Source: Cercophora sp. LCS_1
Lineage: Eukaryota > Ascomycota > Sordariomycetes > Sordariales > Lasiosphaeriaceae
Direction of reading: 5' to 3'
Assembly (NCBI GenBank): GCA_036250225.1
Contig: JAPZLL010000037.1
Coordinates: 124,001-188,000, forward strand
Length of the DNA: 64,000 nucleotides
Shown here: piece by piece, positions 39,866-52,346 of the stretch
Layout of the letters: every line of letters begins with the position of its first letter
How positions within the stretch are numbered: position 1 is the stretch's first letter
Made by a program: the position numbers and the translations under genes
The notes under the pieces: model-generated
Databases searched by the model: none
The model's input: the letters and a program-made list of their open reading frames with translations, nothing else
Told to the model about the DNA's origin: nothing

Positions 39866-42240
39866 CTAGCAGGAATCCAACGGGCACGCAACCTGGGTGC
39901 CCTTGATCGCACCATCAACGCCCGCAAGCGTCAGGATAGCTCCAACCACACCGCCAAGACCCTCGCCAGCAATAAAGCCTGCAACTGTTAGCAATGATCA
40001 TTCTAACTGTCAAACAAAACTCACCAGCTGCAACGGCATAGCCGTAAATCTCCCACGTCGTAAAGTTGTACTTCCTCCACAAGGCCGCAACAATAGCACC
40101 GACCAAGGCCGCATTGGCAAACACAGGCGCCGGAATGACCCACGACAGAGCAATGGCACCCCAGTTGGGCAGCCACTTGCGGTACTTCTCACGCTCGCCA
40201 ACCAGGTAGTAGTGACGGAACACAGCCTGGGCAATCGAGAAGACACCCATGACAATAGAAAAGATGCCGCTCGTCAGGGGAATATTGACCTCTGGATCCG
40301 TAACAGCGCGGGCAACAGCAGCCCAGGCGGTCACCGAGGGAACCAAGAAGGCACACTGACCGTCGACCTCAGGATCCCAATCCGGGGAGTAGATGCAGGG
40401 ATACGCCTTGGTGAACAGAATGAACAGACCCGGGGCGAGCCAGACAGCCACAAACGTGCCAAAAGCCTGCGCAATCCATTGCTTGACCGGGGGCGTGCCA
40501 ATCAGGAAACCGGTGCGGAAGTCGCTCGTCAAAGACGCGGCCACGTCCGCACCACCCGAGGCAAGACCACCAGCAACCAAGTTGAGCTTTTGCGCGTGCT
40601 GAACCGAGAAACCGGATCCCGAGGTCGCACCACCAAAGATGAGCTGCGATGCCTTAGCGGCAGCAGTGAGGGGCGTCTGATCCGTGACGGCACCAATCTG
40701 GACGGCGAGGAACGAAAAGAGGAAGGCAAGGACAATAGCCAGGATGGTAAGGCCCGGGTGCATGTCCCACTGGAAGTGGAAAATGATGATGCCCAGCACA
40801 GTGGTGACAAGGAGACCAAGCATCCACCACCATGTCTTGACCTGCTCGCTGGCGGGAGCGGGGTCCTCCACCATGAATGCCTCTCGGCCGTCGGCCTTGC
40901 TGTGCTTAGCGAAGAAAGCGTTGGTCTTACCGCGCTTAACGAGTGCGTCATTGATGCTGATGCACGTCTGGTGCCAGCCCGACTTGGCGCCCGCCCAGAT
41001 CACCTTCCACTGGATGAAAAGCTCAGCCATGGAGCAGCACACCATGACCATGACACCGGGCCAGAGCAACCAGTACCGGGGCGACGGGGTCTCCTTGCCG
41101 AGGTTCCTGAGCGAGGTGAAGCTGTAGTAGCTGTTCCACTTCGGGTCATCGGGCGCAACCTGCTTGCCGATGCACTCGCCGTAGTGGACGAGCAGTGGGC
41201 CAATGAGACCCCAGGCGAGCACGGAACCACCAAACATGGAGATGGCTGGGTTGAGACCGATGAGCATGCCCGACCCGATAAAAGCCGGCGTCCACTCCAT
41301 ATACCAGCCCCACGACTCGATGTTGAGCGCCCAGCTGGTGTAACCGCTCCAGATGTGGATCCAGGTAAAGACGTGCCAGTCGTACAGGATGCCGACGGCG
41401 TAGTACGACACGATGCGGTGCACAAACGCAGCCAGGAACGACCATATCAGTCCCTTGAGCTTCTTCATGGCGTTGATGCTGCCCGCCGCGCCGGCGTGCA
41501 TCGAGCGGATCGTGAGGCCAACAGCCGTGGCAGTGGGAAACATGAGCTTGAGCTCGCGTGCGACTTGAATGATAAAGAACTTGCGGAGCGGCGTGACGTA
41601 GAAGAGCCCGATGAACGAGCAGACGAGCGTGATGGTGAAGATGGCGCCAATGTCGCTCTCGGGGGTGTGGCCGTCGCCCATGACGTTGAGCTGGTACATG
41701 GCGGGGATACCGGCGACGAAGATGCCGGCAATACCACCAGCTCCGGTCGCGGCAGCCTGGATGATGCTGTTCTCCTGGGGGCCAAAGGCGCCGCCGATGA
41801 TGGGGATGTGACCGGGGACTCGCGACATAAACTTGAGGATCCCATAGCCAAAGATGGCACCAAACATGTTGGCGCTAAAGGTGAAACCAGTCTTGAGACC
41901 TGCGTGGGGTTAGCAAACGTCAATGGCCGGTGACGACAACACACGAACCGAGATACAGATTGGACGCGTTGACAAGACCGCCGAGGATGCAGCCGACAAC
42001 GACGGCGCGCACCGTCAGCGGGTTGGGCTCGTGCACAATCTCCTTGTCCATGAGCAGCGGGCGGTAGAGATCCTCCTCGGCCGCCTCGTCCTCGGTGCTC
42101 GTCTTCTTGAGGTCATGTTCGTCGACCTTGACCTCGTCCTTGAGATCGACCTTTTCGTCGCCGGCCGGGGGATTGCCCTCGGCAAATGGGTGGACATCGC
42201 CCGCCGGAGCGCTGGCGATGTTGTTCTTTTCGTCGGCCAT
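39866..42240 (-). CDS. OPT-family oligopeptide/metal-chelate transporter, three exons
   Basis: Exons 42240-41949, 41899-40025 and 39978-39866 join through introns of 49 bases (donor GTTCGT) and 46 bases (GTGAGT, GCTAAC), giving 759 residues. A hydrophilic acidic N terminus (about 75 residues) precedes around 14-16 membrane helices. OPT hallmarks include EPNPLTVRAVVVGCILGGLVNASNLYLGLKTGFTFSAN, FGPQENSIIQAAATGAGGIAGIF, a WGLIGPLLV segment, SDFRTGFLIGTPPVKQW and the closing GFIAGEGLGGVVGAI. The family imports small peptides, glutathione or metal-siderophore chelates with protons; the substrate cannot be told from sequence, and the block pattern leans to the YSL-like branch. A 678-codon plus-strand ORF here is only its mirror. 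Confidence 0.92.
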
Positions 42241-44452
42241 GTTGGTGGTTGGCAGTAACGGTACGACGAACAACAAGTGCGGGGGAAAAGAAGGAGAAGC
42301 AAAAGCCCAGCAGTGGGACCGGCGTGGAATTTATCCAGCACGGTGCGCAGTGTTTCGGGCTCGGGTATTAGGAGGGAAGGAGCGGGATCGTCGATCGCGG
42401 AACGGTCGCCACATGCAAAGGCGTTCGCCGATAAGAAATGAACTCTACCAGAGAGGGCAGCTGCGAGCGGGTGTGACTCGGTGGTCGGTGGGCGGTTGCA
42501 TCTGCATGACTTCAGAGTCCACCCATCAGATGGTGCGGGCGTCTGGAATGCCATGCTGGATTTGCCGGGCTAGCTCGAGTGTTGCACCCGATTAGGCAGG
42601 TCGGATGCCATCCAGAACAGGCACAGAGGCCGCATTGGATCGAAGGCGCGCCTGATATTGGGCTGCCTGGTTGTGTTTCCCGACCATTTGCGACTGCAAA
42701 GTACAATACAATTGGATTGTGACGCAGCTGCGCGCGAGACGACCACAAAAAAGATCCCGTGAGTGAGACGTGGTGCCTGCGATGACGGGATGCCTGCGGT
42801 CGAGTGCCAACCCTGTGCGCGACGCGATCGGACGCTGCCGTCTTGGCTGCCATTCTTGCAGTTGCAACTTTGCCAAGACCAATTTCATCTCGAGACATCT
42901 GCCGGAAGCGGGGAACCTTGGGCGACGCGTGTGGCTGCCCCGGCGATGGCACTGGAACGTGGCGGCGAGAAATTTGGAAACTAGCCATCATTGGCTGCCC
43001 GTGATCAACGCACTTTCCCTCAAACCTTTTGCGACAGCGAATCGACCATCATGCCCAAGTTTGGCAGGGGAAAATCCAGGTTGTGGGAAATGGGGCGAGT
43101 TGCCACCAGCTCCCTATTCGAGATCCGCTATTACTTTTCATTACCACTCTGCGTTTTCCCAGTCGTTCGGGCGCGAGACCGTCACCCCATGCCAGGGTCC
43201 AAAAACGGCAGGTGTGATACAGAATGCCTTTCGCGTCCGCGCCGCAAACCGAGGGTGCGTGCCATGCAACCGCCGTGTCGCGCCCGTCTCCCTGAGGGGT
43301 TGGGTGCGCGCAACATCACAAATCCGCCTTAACTTCTAGCCCCAATCAAGCAGGTCGGTTTACAATTCGGAAACAAATCGGTTTCGTCAGGCAATCTGAC
43401 CCCCGGATTCCTGACACTCAGGTGAGCAGCACAGCACAGCAGATTGGACTCGACCCGATATCTTAGTCCTTATCTCGCCCACCCTGCAACGGGCACGGCA
43501 GCATTGCATGTGTCTCGGGACGGCTCCCACCCATGGGTGGGTCTCCCTCTGGTCTGGGGACGATGGCATGAAACAAAATTGTCTGGATTGTCAATGCAAA
43601 CATCGACGTCGCATCAAGCATTGCCAACATCTTCGCCAAGGCGCCAAGGCGCCAAGGCGACGAGACTGCCAAGGGCGTGTTGGGCAAACACTCCCTCCTG
43701 CCACTCGCGAAAACGCTTTGTGGCACCTCGGCCACCCTCGGCGGGGATGCCAACACGAGCCAGCCCGGGGCTCCATACGGATCCGGGCCGGGCCCCCACA
43801 ATTCCGACACCCACCTCAACAAGGATGCCACCTCATGGCACCACTTCTGGACGGGCCGCTAAAACGGACAAGGAAAGTGACAGCTGCGGGAACTTTGGGG
43901 TTCGTTGCTATCAGTGATCGTCCGAGTCAAGTGTTCGTCCAGCTTGCGATTGTCGTCGTCACCCAATTCGAGGTTGTTGAACCTTGAGACGCAATCTTGG
44001 TGCCACGCTGTTACCATGCATCGGGTCAACCCGCGCAACCGCGCCGTGACAGCCCAACACCATGGTCATGGCATGGACATGGCTGTATGCAGTTTCAGTC
44101 AAGACCTGGTAGTTAATTAATCTTGCACGTCGAGCTCAGACGACAGGCTTGGCGATGCTTGGTTACATGCCCGTCGTCGGCATGTGATGCAACGGTGGGT
44201 GTTGACAACAGTGGACCGGGCTTTCACGAAGGGGAACCATGAAATGTTTATACCTCGGGACTGCCGTAACCGAAGCCACATACGTGGGTGTTGATCACGG
44301 CATCGGGACCACAGGATCACGAAGCCACCACAAATATCCTTTGCGCCACACGATCTTATTGTTACCCAGCGGAACCCAATGATGACGAGAGCAATCCAAG
44401 CGACGCGACCTCCAACATAATCCTACAAAATATCCTGAGTGGATCCCTCGGT
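42241..44452. other. Intergenic, 2.2 kb
   Basis: Promoter side of the OPT gene, 3' flank of the protease. A GCGCCAAG octamer repeat occurs at 43634-43658. ORFs up to 189 codons lack domains, and none is called. Confidence 0.45.
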
Positions 44453-45797
44453 CTAGTCCAACTTCTTTGTAGCAAACCCGACCCGTGGCGCCTGAGGATC
44501 AAACACCACAAACGCTGCCTTAATGAACACATCCCCATAAATCGCAAATCCAATGCCCTCGTCACTCTGCAGACCCCCAAAGCACTTCTTCCCCGACGAG
44601 TCAACTGGCGCATAGTTGATATATCTCCCCGGCACCGTGACACACCCAACCTCGTACGTGCCCTGCTGTGCGTTGACATCGCTGACATTTGCAATGCCCA
44701 CGACAAAGTCGGGAAGCTTGGCGCTGCAGTCAAAGACATAACCACCCTGGTCCTTGTCGTACTTGGCACCCTTGACATGGCTGTAGTAGTCGTCGACGAC
44801 ATCGCCGGGCAAAAGCAACAGGGTAGTACCCGTGTCGACAATGCCCTCGATTGACCGCTCGACGAAACCGCCGCTTCCAGTTGCGTATCCGGGTGACGTC
44901 CAGCCCCAGTACCCGTTGCTGTTGTTGACCGGGACATACGTAATCTCGCCAGTGTAAGCGGAGTCGTCGATCCAGCCGAAGTTGTATGTTCCGGCTGTGT
45001 TTCGCTGTCAGTAATCATCCTTGACACCCAAATCCATCCTGACAAGCCCCATAAAGCCCCATCACCTGGCCAGGTCGCTCGTCCGTTCAACCGCGTCCAA
45101 CCCACGGCTCAGCAACAAAGAAGAAAGAAAAAGGAGAGAAGAACTCACATCGTTGATGCCCCAAATCCCCCGTCCAAACACCCCCCAACCCCTCCCACAA
45201 CACCCTCACCTTGTTCGGCACCACCATATTCCCACTCTGAAACCCCATGCCCAGAATCCCATCACACCCCTCATCCCCCGTAAAGCTCCCACTGACATTT
45301 CTCGCCGCCTCAACACCCTGCCCACTAACACTCAGACTCCCGTTCCCAACCCCCACGACATCCCGCCACACATCACCAGAGGAATAACTCCCGTCTCCGT
45401 ACGTGATACTCCAGCTTGCGCCGTCTACTTTTTCGGATGTATTCGATTTGGAAGGGTCATAAACGGACTGCCCATCAATTTGCGAGGTTGGTGTGGACGT
45501 GGAATACACCCACAGATCGGAGGAGCCGGTGTCGAGGGTCAGGTTGAACAGTTGTGGCGGGGTGCCGATTGTGAGTTGGGAAAGGTATTCGACGTCGTTG
45601 GGGCGGGGGTCTGCGGTGGTTGCGCCGGTGTCGCGGGCGATGACGTGCGCGACAAGGTGCGGTGGGAGGGGACGGTGGTGTTTGACGTAGGTGCGGGCTA
45701 GCGCGAGAGGGCCGGAAGGAGTGTGGTGCGGGTTTGGGTGGATGGGGAGTGTGAAGTGCGCGGTTGAGAGGGTCGAGAGGGCAAGGAGGAGGGCCAT
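44453..45797 (-). CDS. Secreted aspartic protease (A1 family, penicillopepsin-like), two exons
   Basis: Exons 45797-45149 and 44994-44453 join through a 154-base intron (GTGAGT, CTGAC, CACAG), giving 396 residues. A signal peptide (MALLLALSTLSTA) and a propeptide to about residue 68 precede the mature enzyme, which starts near DVEYLSQLTIGTPPQ. Both catalytic motifs are intact: DTGSS (Asp89) and DTGTT (Asp270), with the flap YGDGSYSSG between them. TYNFGWIDDSAYTGEITY and the CFGGLQ region are typical of penicillopepsin/aspergillopepsin I. Two Cys in the second lobe (near FDCS and GCVTV) fit the family disulfide region. It likely acts in acid extracellular protein digestion. Confidence 0.92.
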
Positions 45798-46654
45798 TGG
45801 TGTGTGTGATCGAGTGTTTTGAACGACTGTGGTTGAGGGAGCGAGCGCGGACAAGAAACGATTGGGAGAAGGGTACAGTTGTAGGGCCTGGGAGCTTGGG
45901 ATTGAGGTTGGTAGGCTAGCAGAAATGCTGAGGCTGGACCGCGATGATCGCGTTCCGTTCCTTCCTTAGTCTTGCGGGAAGACTATTTTGGGACGCCGAG
46001 GAAGGTGCGGCTTAGACCGGGCGCCGTTGTGGCCGTGCGCAGCGTTGACTGTATCGCTCCTTCCCCGGGTCACGTTCGACGAGCCTCTCCAGCGGCCTTG
46101 ACGGCAAGGTAATGGCGAATGCTAACTCCCTCATCAACGGCGTCTCTATCCACCCCTTGGTATGGAATCATTCTCAACGAGCCGCTGCCGGCAATGTACC
46201 GACAAGTTGGGGTGAACTGTTAGCGTGATGAGCGCGGTAGGTTCGCTCCCGTCGGGAACTAGTAGCCACAGCGCTGAGTTGGCGCGTTTTCTCTGCGCGC
46301 GAACGACGATGAGGTCTATATCCCATTGACTGCACTCGTTTTGGTCGGACGCGAGATCAGAGGTATCTCCAGAGTATATATAGTAAGAAAGCCAGAAACT
46401 GTGGCCGGCGAAAAAGATCTTTTACAACGCAAAAACCCTGTGTCAACCTGACGTATCTCCAGAGTATGCTACGACTATTCGCCGATGCTTCTAGCCGAAT
46501 CGAGCATTCGCTGCTGGCGGTCGGGCTGCAGTGGAATTTGCTGCCTAAATAAAACATTGAGCGATTTGTTGTTGCATCCTCTCGCCCAACCCTCTATCCA
46601 AATCACCTCTTCACATTTGCAACATCCTCTGATATCTAGCCCTCAACGCTCACC
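45798..46654. other. Divergent promoter region with a 15-base direct repeat
   Basis: The protease and the broken HET gene point away from each other. GTATCTCCAGAGTAT occurs at 46363-46377 and again at 46453-46467, the first merging into a TATATATAG stretch that could be a TATA box for the HET gene. Confidence 0.45.
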
Positions 46655-48112
46655 ATGTGGTTGCTCGACACAACGACGCTCCAACTCAAGGAGTTCTTCG
46701 ACGCCGATGTCCCTCCCTATGCAATCCTGTCCCACACATGGGGAGCCCCTGATGAATAAGTCTCTTTTGTTGAGATGCAGGCCAACCAGAATGACGACAA
46801 CCAGAATGAGGGTAGCCGCCATGGCTCGCGCTTATCAAGGACTTCCGCGCATTTGGGGTTGGCCGTCAAGGAAAAGCCCGCGCCCAGAAAAAAGCCTGGG
46901 TTCAAGGAAAAACTCGGGTTTAGAAAGATTGCCGAGTTTTGTCGCATCTCAAAAGAGCGTGGATACGACTACGGCTGGGTCGACACGTGCTGCATCGACA
47001 AACGAAACAGTGCTGACCTTTCCGAGGCCATCAACTCTATGTATCACTACTATTACAATTCCGGAGAGTGTTTCATATATTTATTTGACGTTACGACCCC
47101 GGATGGGGGATGGGATGACACCGCCACGCAGCTGAGCGAGTCCTTGACGCCAAGTCGATGGTTCTCCCGAGGATAGACTCTGCAAGAACTGATTGCGCCG
47201 AGTCGCAAGGGATTCTTTTCGTGCGAGTGGGCACCAATTTTCTTCAGTGGTGGTCCTTTTGGCGGCAACCACATGGCTTTGCCAGTGATCTCCGGTATCA
47301 CTGGTATTGATGTATACGTTTTGGCAAACCGAAATCTGCTTCCACAACGTCGCATTTCCTAACGCATTTCATGGGTATCACACCGGCAAACAACCCGAGA
47401 CGAGGATATGGCCTATAGTCTGATGGGGCTGTTCAACATTTCCCTCCCCGTTATCTACGGAGAAGGTGGCAAAAAGGCATTCCACCGACTACAAGAAGAG
47501 ATCATACGAACTTCGATTGACCACAGCATATTTGTTTGGCGAACCCCAACCAATTCTACAACCCGCGCAAGTAGCGGTTTGTTCGCGAATTCGCCAGCTG
47601 ACTTTGCTGGTACACCGTTGCTCGTTGATGAGGGTGTGACGAGTGTTTTGGCGCGGTTTAGAGCGTTGGCGCCCTTCTCAATGACAAACCTCGGCCTCGC
47701 AATCCGTTTGTCCGTCACCAAGGATTTACCCAAAGACCATAAATGGCTTCCGGGTGAGATTGCCGATCTTCAAGCCAGTGCTGGAAATAGTGGGGTACTG
47801 GGTCGAGATGTTTACATCGCCATCCTTGATTGTGTGGTTTACAGTGCAGAGCTTGCAGGCTTCGGGGGTGCCATGGAAGTAGCCCTATATTTGAGGCGTG
47901 TTGAAGGGCCAGGATTCTTTGCCAACGGTAATCATTGCACAGCGTACAGGATAGTTGGGTGTGCAATGTGGACCCTCGTCCCAAGACGACGCGACTTTCC
48001 ACACAAATGGCCGGAGCTCAGCTCAAGAGAGTCCAAAGATGTCCTGATACTGGAAGATGAGCACTATGATGTGGTCAAGTATGCGAATACCAACTACCAG
48101 AAGGGCATCTAA
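46655..48112 (+). pseudogene. HET-domain gene broken by three in-frame nonsense codons
   Basis: One frame without frameshift spans 486 codons from ATG 46655 to TAA 48112. It opens with the standard HET start (MWLLDTTTLQLKEFF, VPPYAILSHTWG) and contains YGWVDTCCIDKRNSADLSEAINSM, CFIYLFDV, the W-F-S-R-G...TLQELIAP block, ISWVSHRQTTRDEDMAYSLMGLFNISLPVIYGEGG and AFHRLQEEII. Stops interrupt it at 46757 (TAA), 47174 (TAG) and 47360 (TAA). At 47174 the family has an invariant Trp (TGG), so the change is G to A; the other two fit CAA to TAA. All three are the transition type produced by repeat-induced point mutation or simple cytosine deamination. The remaining sequence is unusually well kept, so loss was recent or the reading is rescued in an unknown way. 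Confidence 0.85.
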
Positions 48113-48664
48113 ATAGGAAGTTATGAATAAAGCAGGGTGGCCTAGGTCCAAAACGTGAGCCGCCTTGATAAATGGTTTGGGATGTAATTTTTCACGCCGC
48201 CGTCCCCAAGGCTCCCCTCGGTGAGTGTGTCTTGGCTCCTCACGTCACCCTGTTATCTCCCACAAACCCATCTGCTTCCTCCCCAAAACACAAATTGATA
48301 TTCGCGAGCTAAACTTCCATCTGAATAATCACTCAAAAATATACCTCACCCTTTCGATTGGTCAATGTTTCCTCCAAGACTCAAAATTACCAACCAAACC
48401 GCTTGTGGCTTGGTATCATCCCGCGGAGAAAAACGCGGGGTGCATCCACGACACGGCAAGTTTGGAGAAGCTGCATCTAAGCGAATGGCGTGATCGCGCA
48501 CCCCAGCCATTTAGGGGTCTTGGACGCAGAAGCGGTCAACAAATAGGACGTGTCGAAAATTTGATCTCCGCCAAAGGGGCCAGACCTCCGACTGCGGGCA
48601 GTTTTGTTTTGTCTCCATAAAATTACAACCCAGAACCCACAGGTCGATTGAGGCTGTCGCCGTT
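48113..48664. other. Intergenic
   Basis: Apart from a poly(A) signal the region shows nothing clear; a 131-codon plus-strand ORF at 48225-48620 has no domain. Confidence 0.4.
48126..48131 (+). terminator. Poly(A) signal AATAAA
   Basis: Located 14 bases after the stop of the HET pseudogene; close for a poly(A) signal but intact. Confidence 0.4.
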
Positions 48665-49870
48665 ATGGACTCGATTTGGGTCCTTCTCATCCCGCCGCCG
48701 TTTATCAAAAAGGCGGATCGAGTTTACGAAGTCGATCCGGAAGCCGATACGATCGTCGTCGTCCCGCCTAGGGCTGAGCCATTTGCGCCGTGGGATGCGA
48801 AATCGGAACAAGTCAATGGGACGAAGGATGAGCTGTCGCAGTCTGGCTTACGGATCAAGGTGTCGTCCAAGCATCTTGTTCTAGCATCAGATGTTTTCAG
48901 GAAGAAGTTGCATCATTTCAGCAGGAATACGAGCGTTCAACCCGATGGACGGATCCACCTCTACACCTCGCAGAGGTTCGATCCTCATGCTGCGGCCATT
49001 GTTCTGAATGCCGTCCACGCCAAGGGCTACAAGATGCCCAAGACTGTCGAGCTGGAGACGCTCGCGCAGGTTGCCTTGTTTGCGGACACGTTTGGACTGG
49101 TGGAAGCCGTCTCGGTGTATGCCGAGCTGTGGGTTTTGAAGCTCCAAAATCAATTCCCGGAGACTTATGGCCGGGATCTCATCTTGTGGATCTACATCAG
49201 CCATGTTTTTCGACTGGATGAGCCGTTCAAGGCTGCGACGAGAGTGGCGGCCGTGTATAGCGACGGACCTATCAAGACTCTGGGGCTGCCTCTTCATCAA
49301 GGGGTCATCGGTAAGCATTCTTATTTCGACGTTGGATGAGAGCTGACGTGGTTAGATGGCATCGACGCTCGACGACAAGAACTTGTCGCCAAGTCTCTCA
49401 CCGTAGTCCACGACATCCTGGACAGCCTGAGCGACGGCACGGCAACCTGCGATGCGTCTCACTGCGACTCCCTCCTACTTGGAAAACTGGTCAAGATCTT
49501 GAGCAGGAGCGGCATCCTATGGCCCCGTCCCACCAAGCCGTTTGCTGGCGTGGGTTACACTGCCATTGTCAGTGCTGTGGGTCAGTTACCGCAACACGGA
49601 GGACTTGGCACCACAGCTTCGAAGACTCCCAATGGTATCAACGGGACTGCCGGGGCCCACGTGAATGGTGTCAACGGGACAAACAGCGTTCACGTGAACG
49701 GCGTCAATGGCGCCCACAAAGCCCCTGCGAAGAAATCGAAGACTCTAGGTGGTACCAACGGCGAGTCGGCAAGTCATCAGTGTGGTGCGACGAGGTTGGT
49801 GGCGGGTTTTGGGCGACTGAGTATCTTGGCGGATGAGATTGACGGCGTGGAGTTGGAGACCGTGTTGTGA
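48665..49870 (+). CDS. BTB/POZ-like protein with VNG repeats, two exons
   Basis: Exons 48665-49310 and 49356-49870 flank a 45-base intron (GTAAGC, GCTGAC, TTAG), giving 386 residues. The N-terminal half follows the fungal BTB-like layout: LRIKVSSKHLVLASDVFRKKLHHF, HLYTSQRFDPHAAAIVLNAVHAKGYKMPKTVELETLAQVALFADTFGLVEAV, then WVLKLQNQFPETYGRDLILWIYISHVFRLDEPFKAATRVAAVY. The second half has CDASHCDSLLLGKLVKIL and a short tandem run of NG(I/V/T)NG units (about 299-325), and ends in LVAGF...GVELETVL. The same tail ends the partial gene at the window's left edge. BTB domains mediate dimerisation and cullin-3 binding; here the partner is unknown. Confidence 0.8.
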
Positions 49871-50539
49871 AATGGTGGGCGTGAAGGCGTTGATGGGATG
49901 AAGCGATTCTTAATGCTGGGTGGAGAAATTCGGATTTTGGGTGGTCGAAAATTGTGTGCTTGAAGCGAGATGTATAAAATGAAAATCCATTGGCTTGTTC
50001 ACGCGGCTCTGATGTTCTCGTTCTCGTTCTCGTTGGAGAGCAAGAGAAGGAAGGTGCCATGGTCTGATGGCCTTAACTTCGCCATGCTAGCAACAAGGTG
50101 GAAGGAGCGCACTATTGATGCAAATTCCCAAACTTCACCCGAAACAGGAAAGAACACTCCAAATAGTTTTTTTCAGCTGGCTGCCTACTGCAACCGAACC
50201 CAAATTGCGCAACCTCCGCCAACTCCGGCTCCCGGACCAACCCCGACTCTTCCCAGCATCAATCCTGGTCATCGGGATCGCCAAGCTGCACGTTGCCAAT
50301 GTTCCGCACAACTCGCCAATGCCAGCCCCCGACTTACGGCGGCCGCAGAGCCTCCTCCTTCGCGATGTGAAACCCCATCAACTCCTCCGTCTGTGCGAGT
50401 CTGGCTCATGCGCAACACACAGTATTCATCTGCGATCGGCCCTGCTTACGTCCGCCATCCTTCATCTTGTTTTCCTCCAGACGCCACATCGCCAGCCCTT
50501 GCAGAGCCAGACTGATCCTTGGTGCGCTGACGCCGAAGG
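49871..50539. other. Intergenic
   Basis: Upstream flank of the DUF3176 gene. Two overlapping plus-strand ORFs (49970-50515, 50115-50543) are Pro/Ala/Arg-rich and look like 5' leader sequence. Confidence 0.35.
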
Positions 50540-52346
50540 ATGAGAGAACCAGCGATGCCCAACCGGAATACCTACGAGCTTTTTCACAAACAGCCGTCAG
50601 TGACTGCCTACGACAACACGCCATTCATAGACCAGTATGGCTCTCCGCCAGATCCAACCGGTCTCGGGCCGCCAACAAAAAAGCGACGACCCATGGTTGC
50701 AGAGTGGATTCACGAGATCATCGCCATGATCTTCAGCATCGCGGCCTTGCTTCTGATCATCTTGATCGCAGCGCTGATGGACGAAAAACCCCTGACCGAC
50801 TGGCCACTCGATATCTCCATCAACGCTGCAGTCTCGGCATTGACTGTCGTCTCACGCGCGACACTCGCTGTACCCATTGTCGCGTCCATCAGTCAGCTCA
50901 AATGGCAGTACTTTGAGACGCCGCGCCGGGTCTCTGACATGGAACTCTTCGACCAAGGAAGCCGTGGTGGTCTTGGCTCTGTCAAGTTGCTCGCCAAGAT
51001 TCCCAAGAACGGCGCTGCGATCGGCGCACTCGTCACATTACTTGCCTATGCCATGGGGCCGATGTACCAGCAAGTCATCCGTCTTGAGGAGCGCAACGTT
51101 GAGTTGCCCGGAAATGAGGCGTCTGCCGCGTTTAGCTTCGCGCATGAGTACAATAGCGGTGTTGGGCGAGCAGCCCATGGTAGCACCATCAACTGTGAGT
51201 TTATCTTCAGAGAACTGCCAGTTTTTCTAACACGTTTTGGTAGTACGAACTGTGGACACACAAATGCAAGGTGCCATGATTGCTGGGATCTTTGGATATC
51301 AGATACAGTCAAACTTTAACTGTTCATCCATTTGCTCTTGGCCTGGCCCCTTTATCACACTAGGATTTCACCATGAGTGTCGAAACGTCACGGTCGAGAC
51401 GCTACAAACCAAGAAGTGCGAATCCGACGGCAAGGAGGTGGATGATACAGCCGAGAATTCGCATAATTGCACCCTGACCACGCCAAGCCGGATCGAACTC
51501 TTCAGCAGACTCTCCTTTACATCGCTGCGGACAGGAGTGTACCTTACTGGAAATGTGACAGCGTCGCCCTTGGGAACCGGCTTTTCCGTCCGGACGCCCA
51601 ATATCTTTACCGCCGCACAGTATTCCGTCCGCGGCGGAGAAACAGGCGGCAGTCAAATCCTGGGAGAGGATGTCCAGGAGTGTACCGTAAGTGTGGCGGC
51701 ACACAAGTACACGGGCATCCGGGCCGTGGGCAACGCACTCACAATCGAGAACGACGATGTCATATCCTCACAGTTGGCGGTGAGGGAAGATGGCGAGGAG
51801 TTGACAAGTGAGGTCAACATCACCTTTAGCGCACCTGGCATCCCCGACCTCAAGATGCATCGGCGCGATATGGACGTCATTATTGGATTTCTCAGTGCCG
51901 AGTACATCAACAAAACGATCGAAGTCGGGCTCTCGGCGTTGCCGCAGTTCAGTATCAGCAGCAGTCTACCCAATCTCAATCTCAGCGCTTCCATCGCCGA
52001 CATGACGGAACGGATGACGCAGCGGATTGCCGATGGTCCGAACCGCCAGATCGCTGTGGGCAGCATCACTCAAAGCGTCATCTTTGTGAATGCCTGGTTT
52101 GAGCTCCTTTCTCTTCCGATTTTCGTCACAATTGTCACGCTTCTGCTGTTGATCTTTACTATGTGGCGCTCACGACCGTCGACTGGGGCGGTGTTGTGGA
52201 AGGATTCAGCACTGGCATTGCTGTACCACCATGCGAGCCCGTCAGATGATCCCCGTCTGACTGGTGGGACTTTGCGATGCGAGTTTAGGGATCCGGATAG
52301 TCTTTTGCGGGCAGCAAAGGGGAGAGTGGTCCAAAAGATAGACTAA
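50540..52346 (+). CDS. DUF3176 membrane protein, two exons
   Basis: Exons 50540-51194 and 51244-52346 join through a 49-base intron (GTGAGT, TTCTAAC, GGTAG), giving 585 residues. EWIHEIIAMIFSIAALLLIILIAAL and SINAAVSALTVVSRATLAVPIVASISQLKWQYFETPRRVSDMELFDQGSRGGLGSVKLL are the defining DUF3176 blocks, with a third helix at about 161-180. A long loop (about 200-525) carries many N-glycosylation sequons (NCT, NVT, NIT, NKT, NLS) and Cys, so it is probably luminal or extracellular. A final helix (FVTIVTLLLLIFTMW) precedes a short cytosolic tail. The family is large in ascomycetes and its role unknown. A second ATG at 50555 is an alternative start. Confidence 0.88.

Noticed and set aside
39897..41933. 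678-codon plus-strand ORF
   Set aside because: It is the exact mirror of the OPT transporter exon; high GC wobble positions keep the antisense frame open, and its composition (Arg/Asp/Glu/His) is antisense-like.
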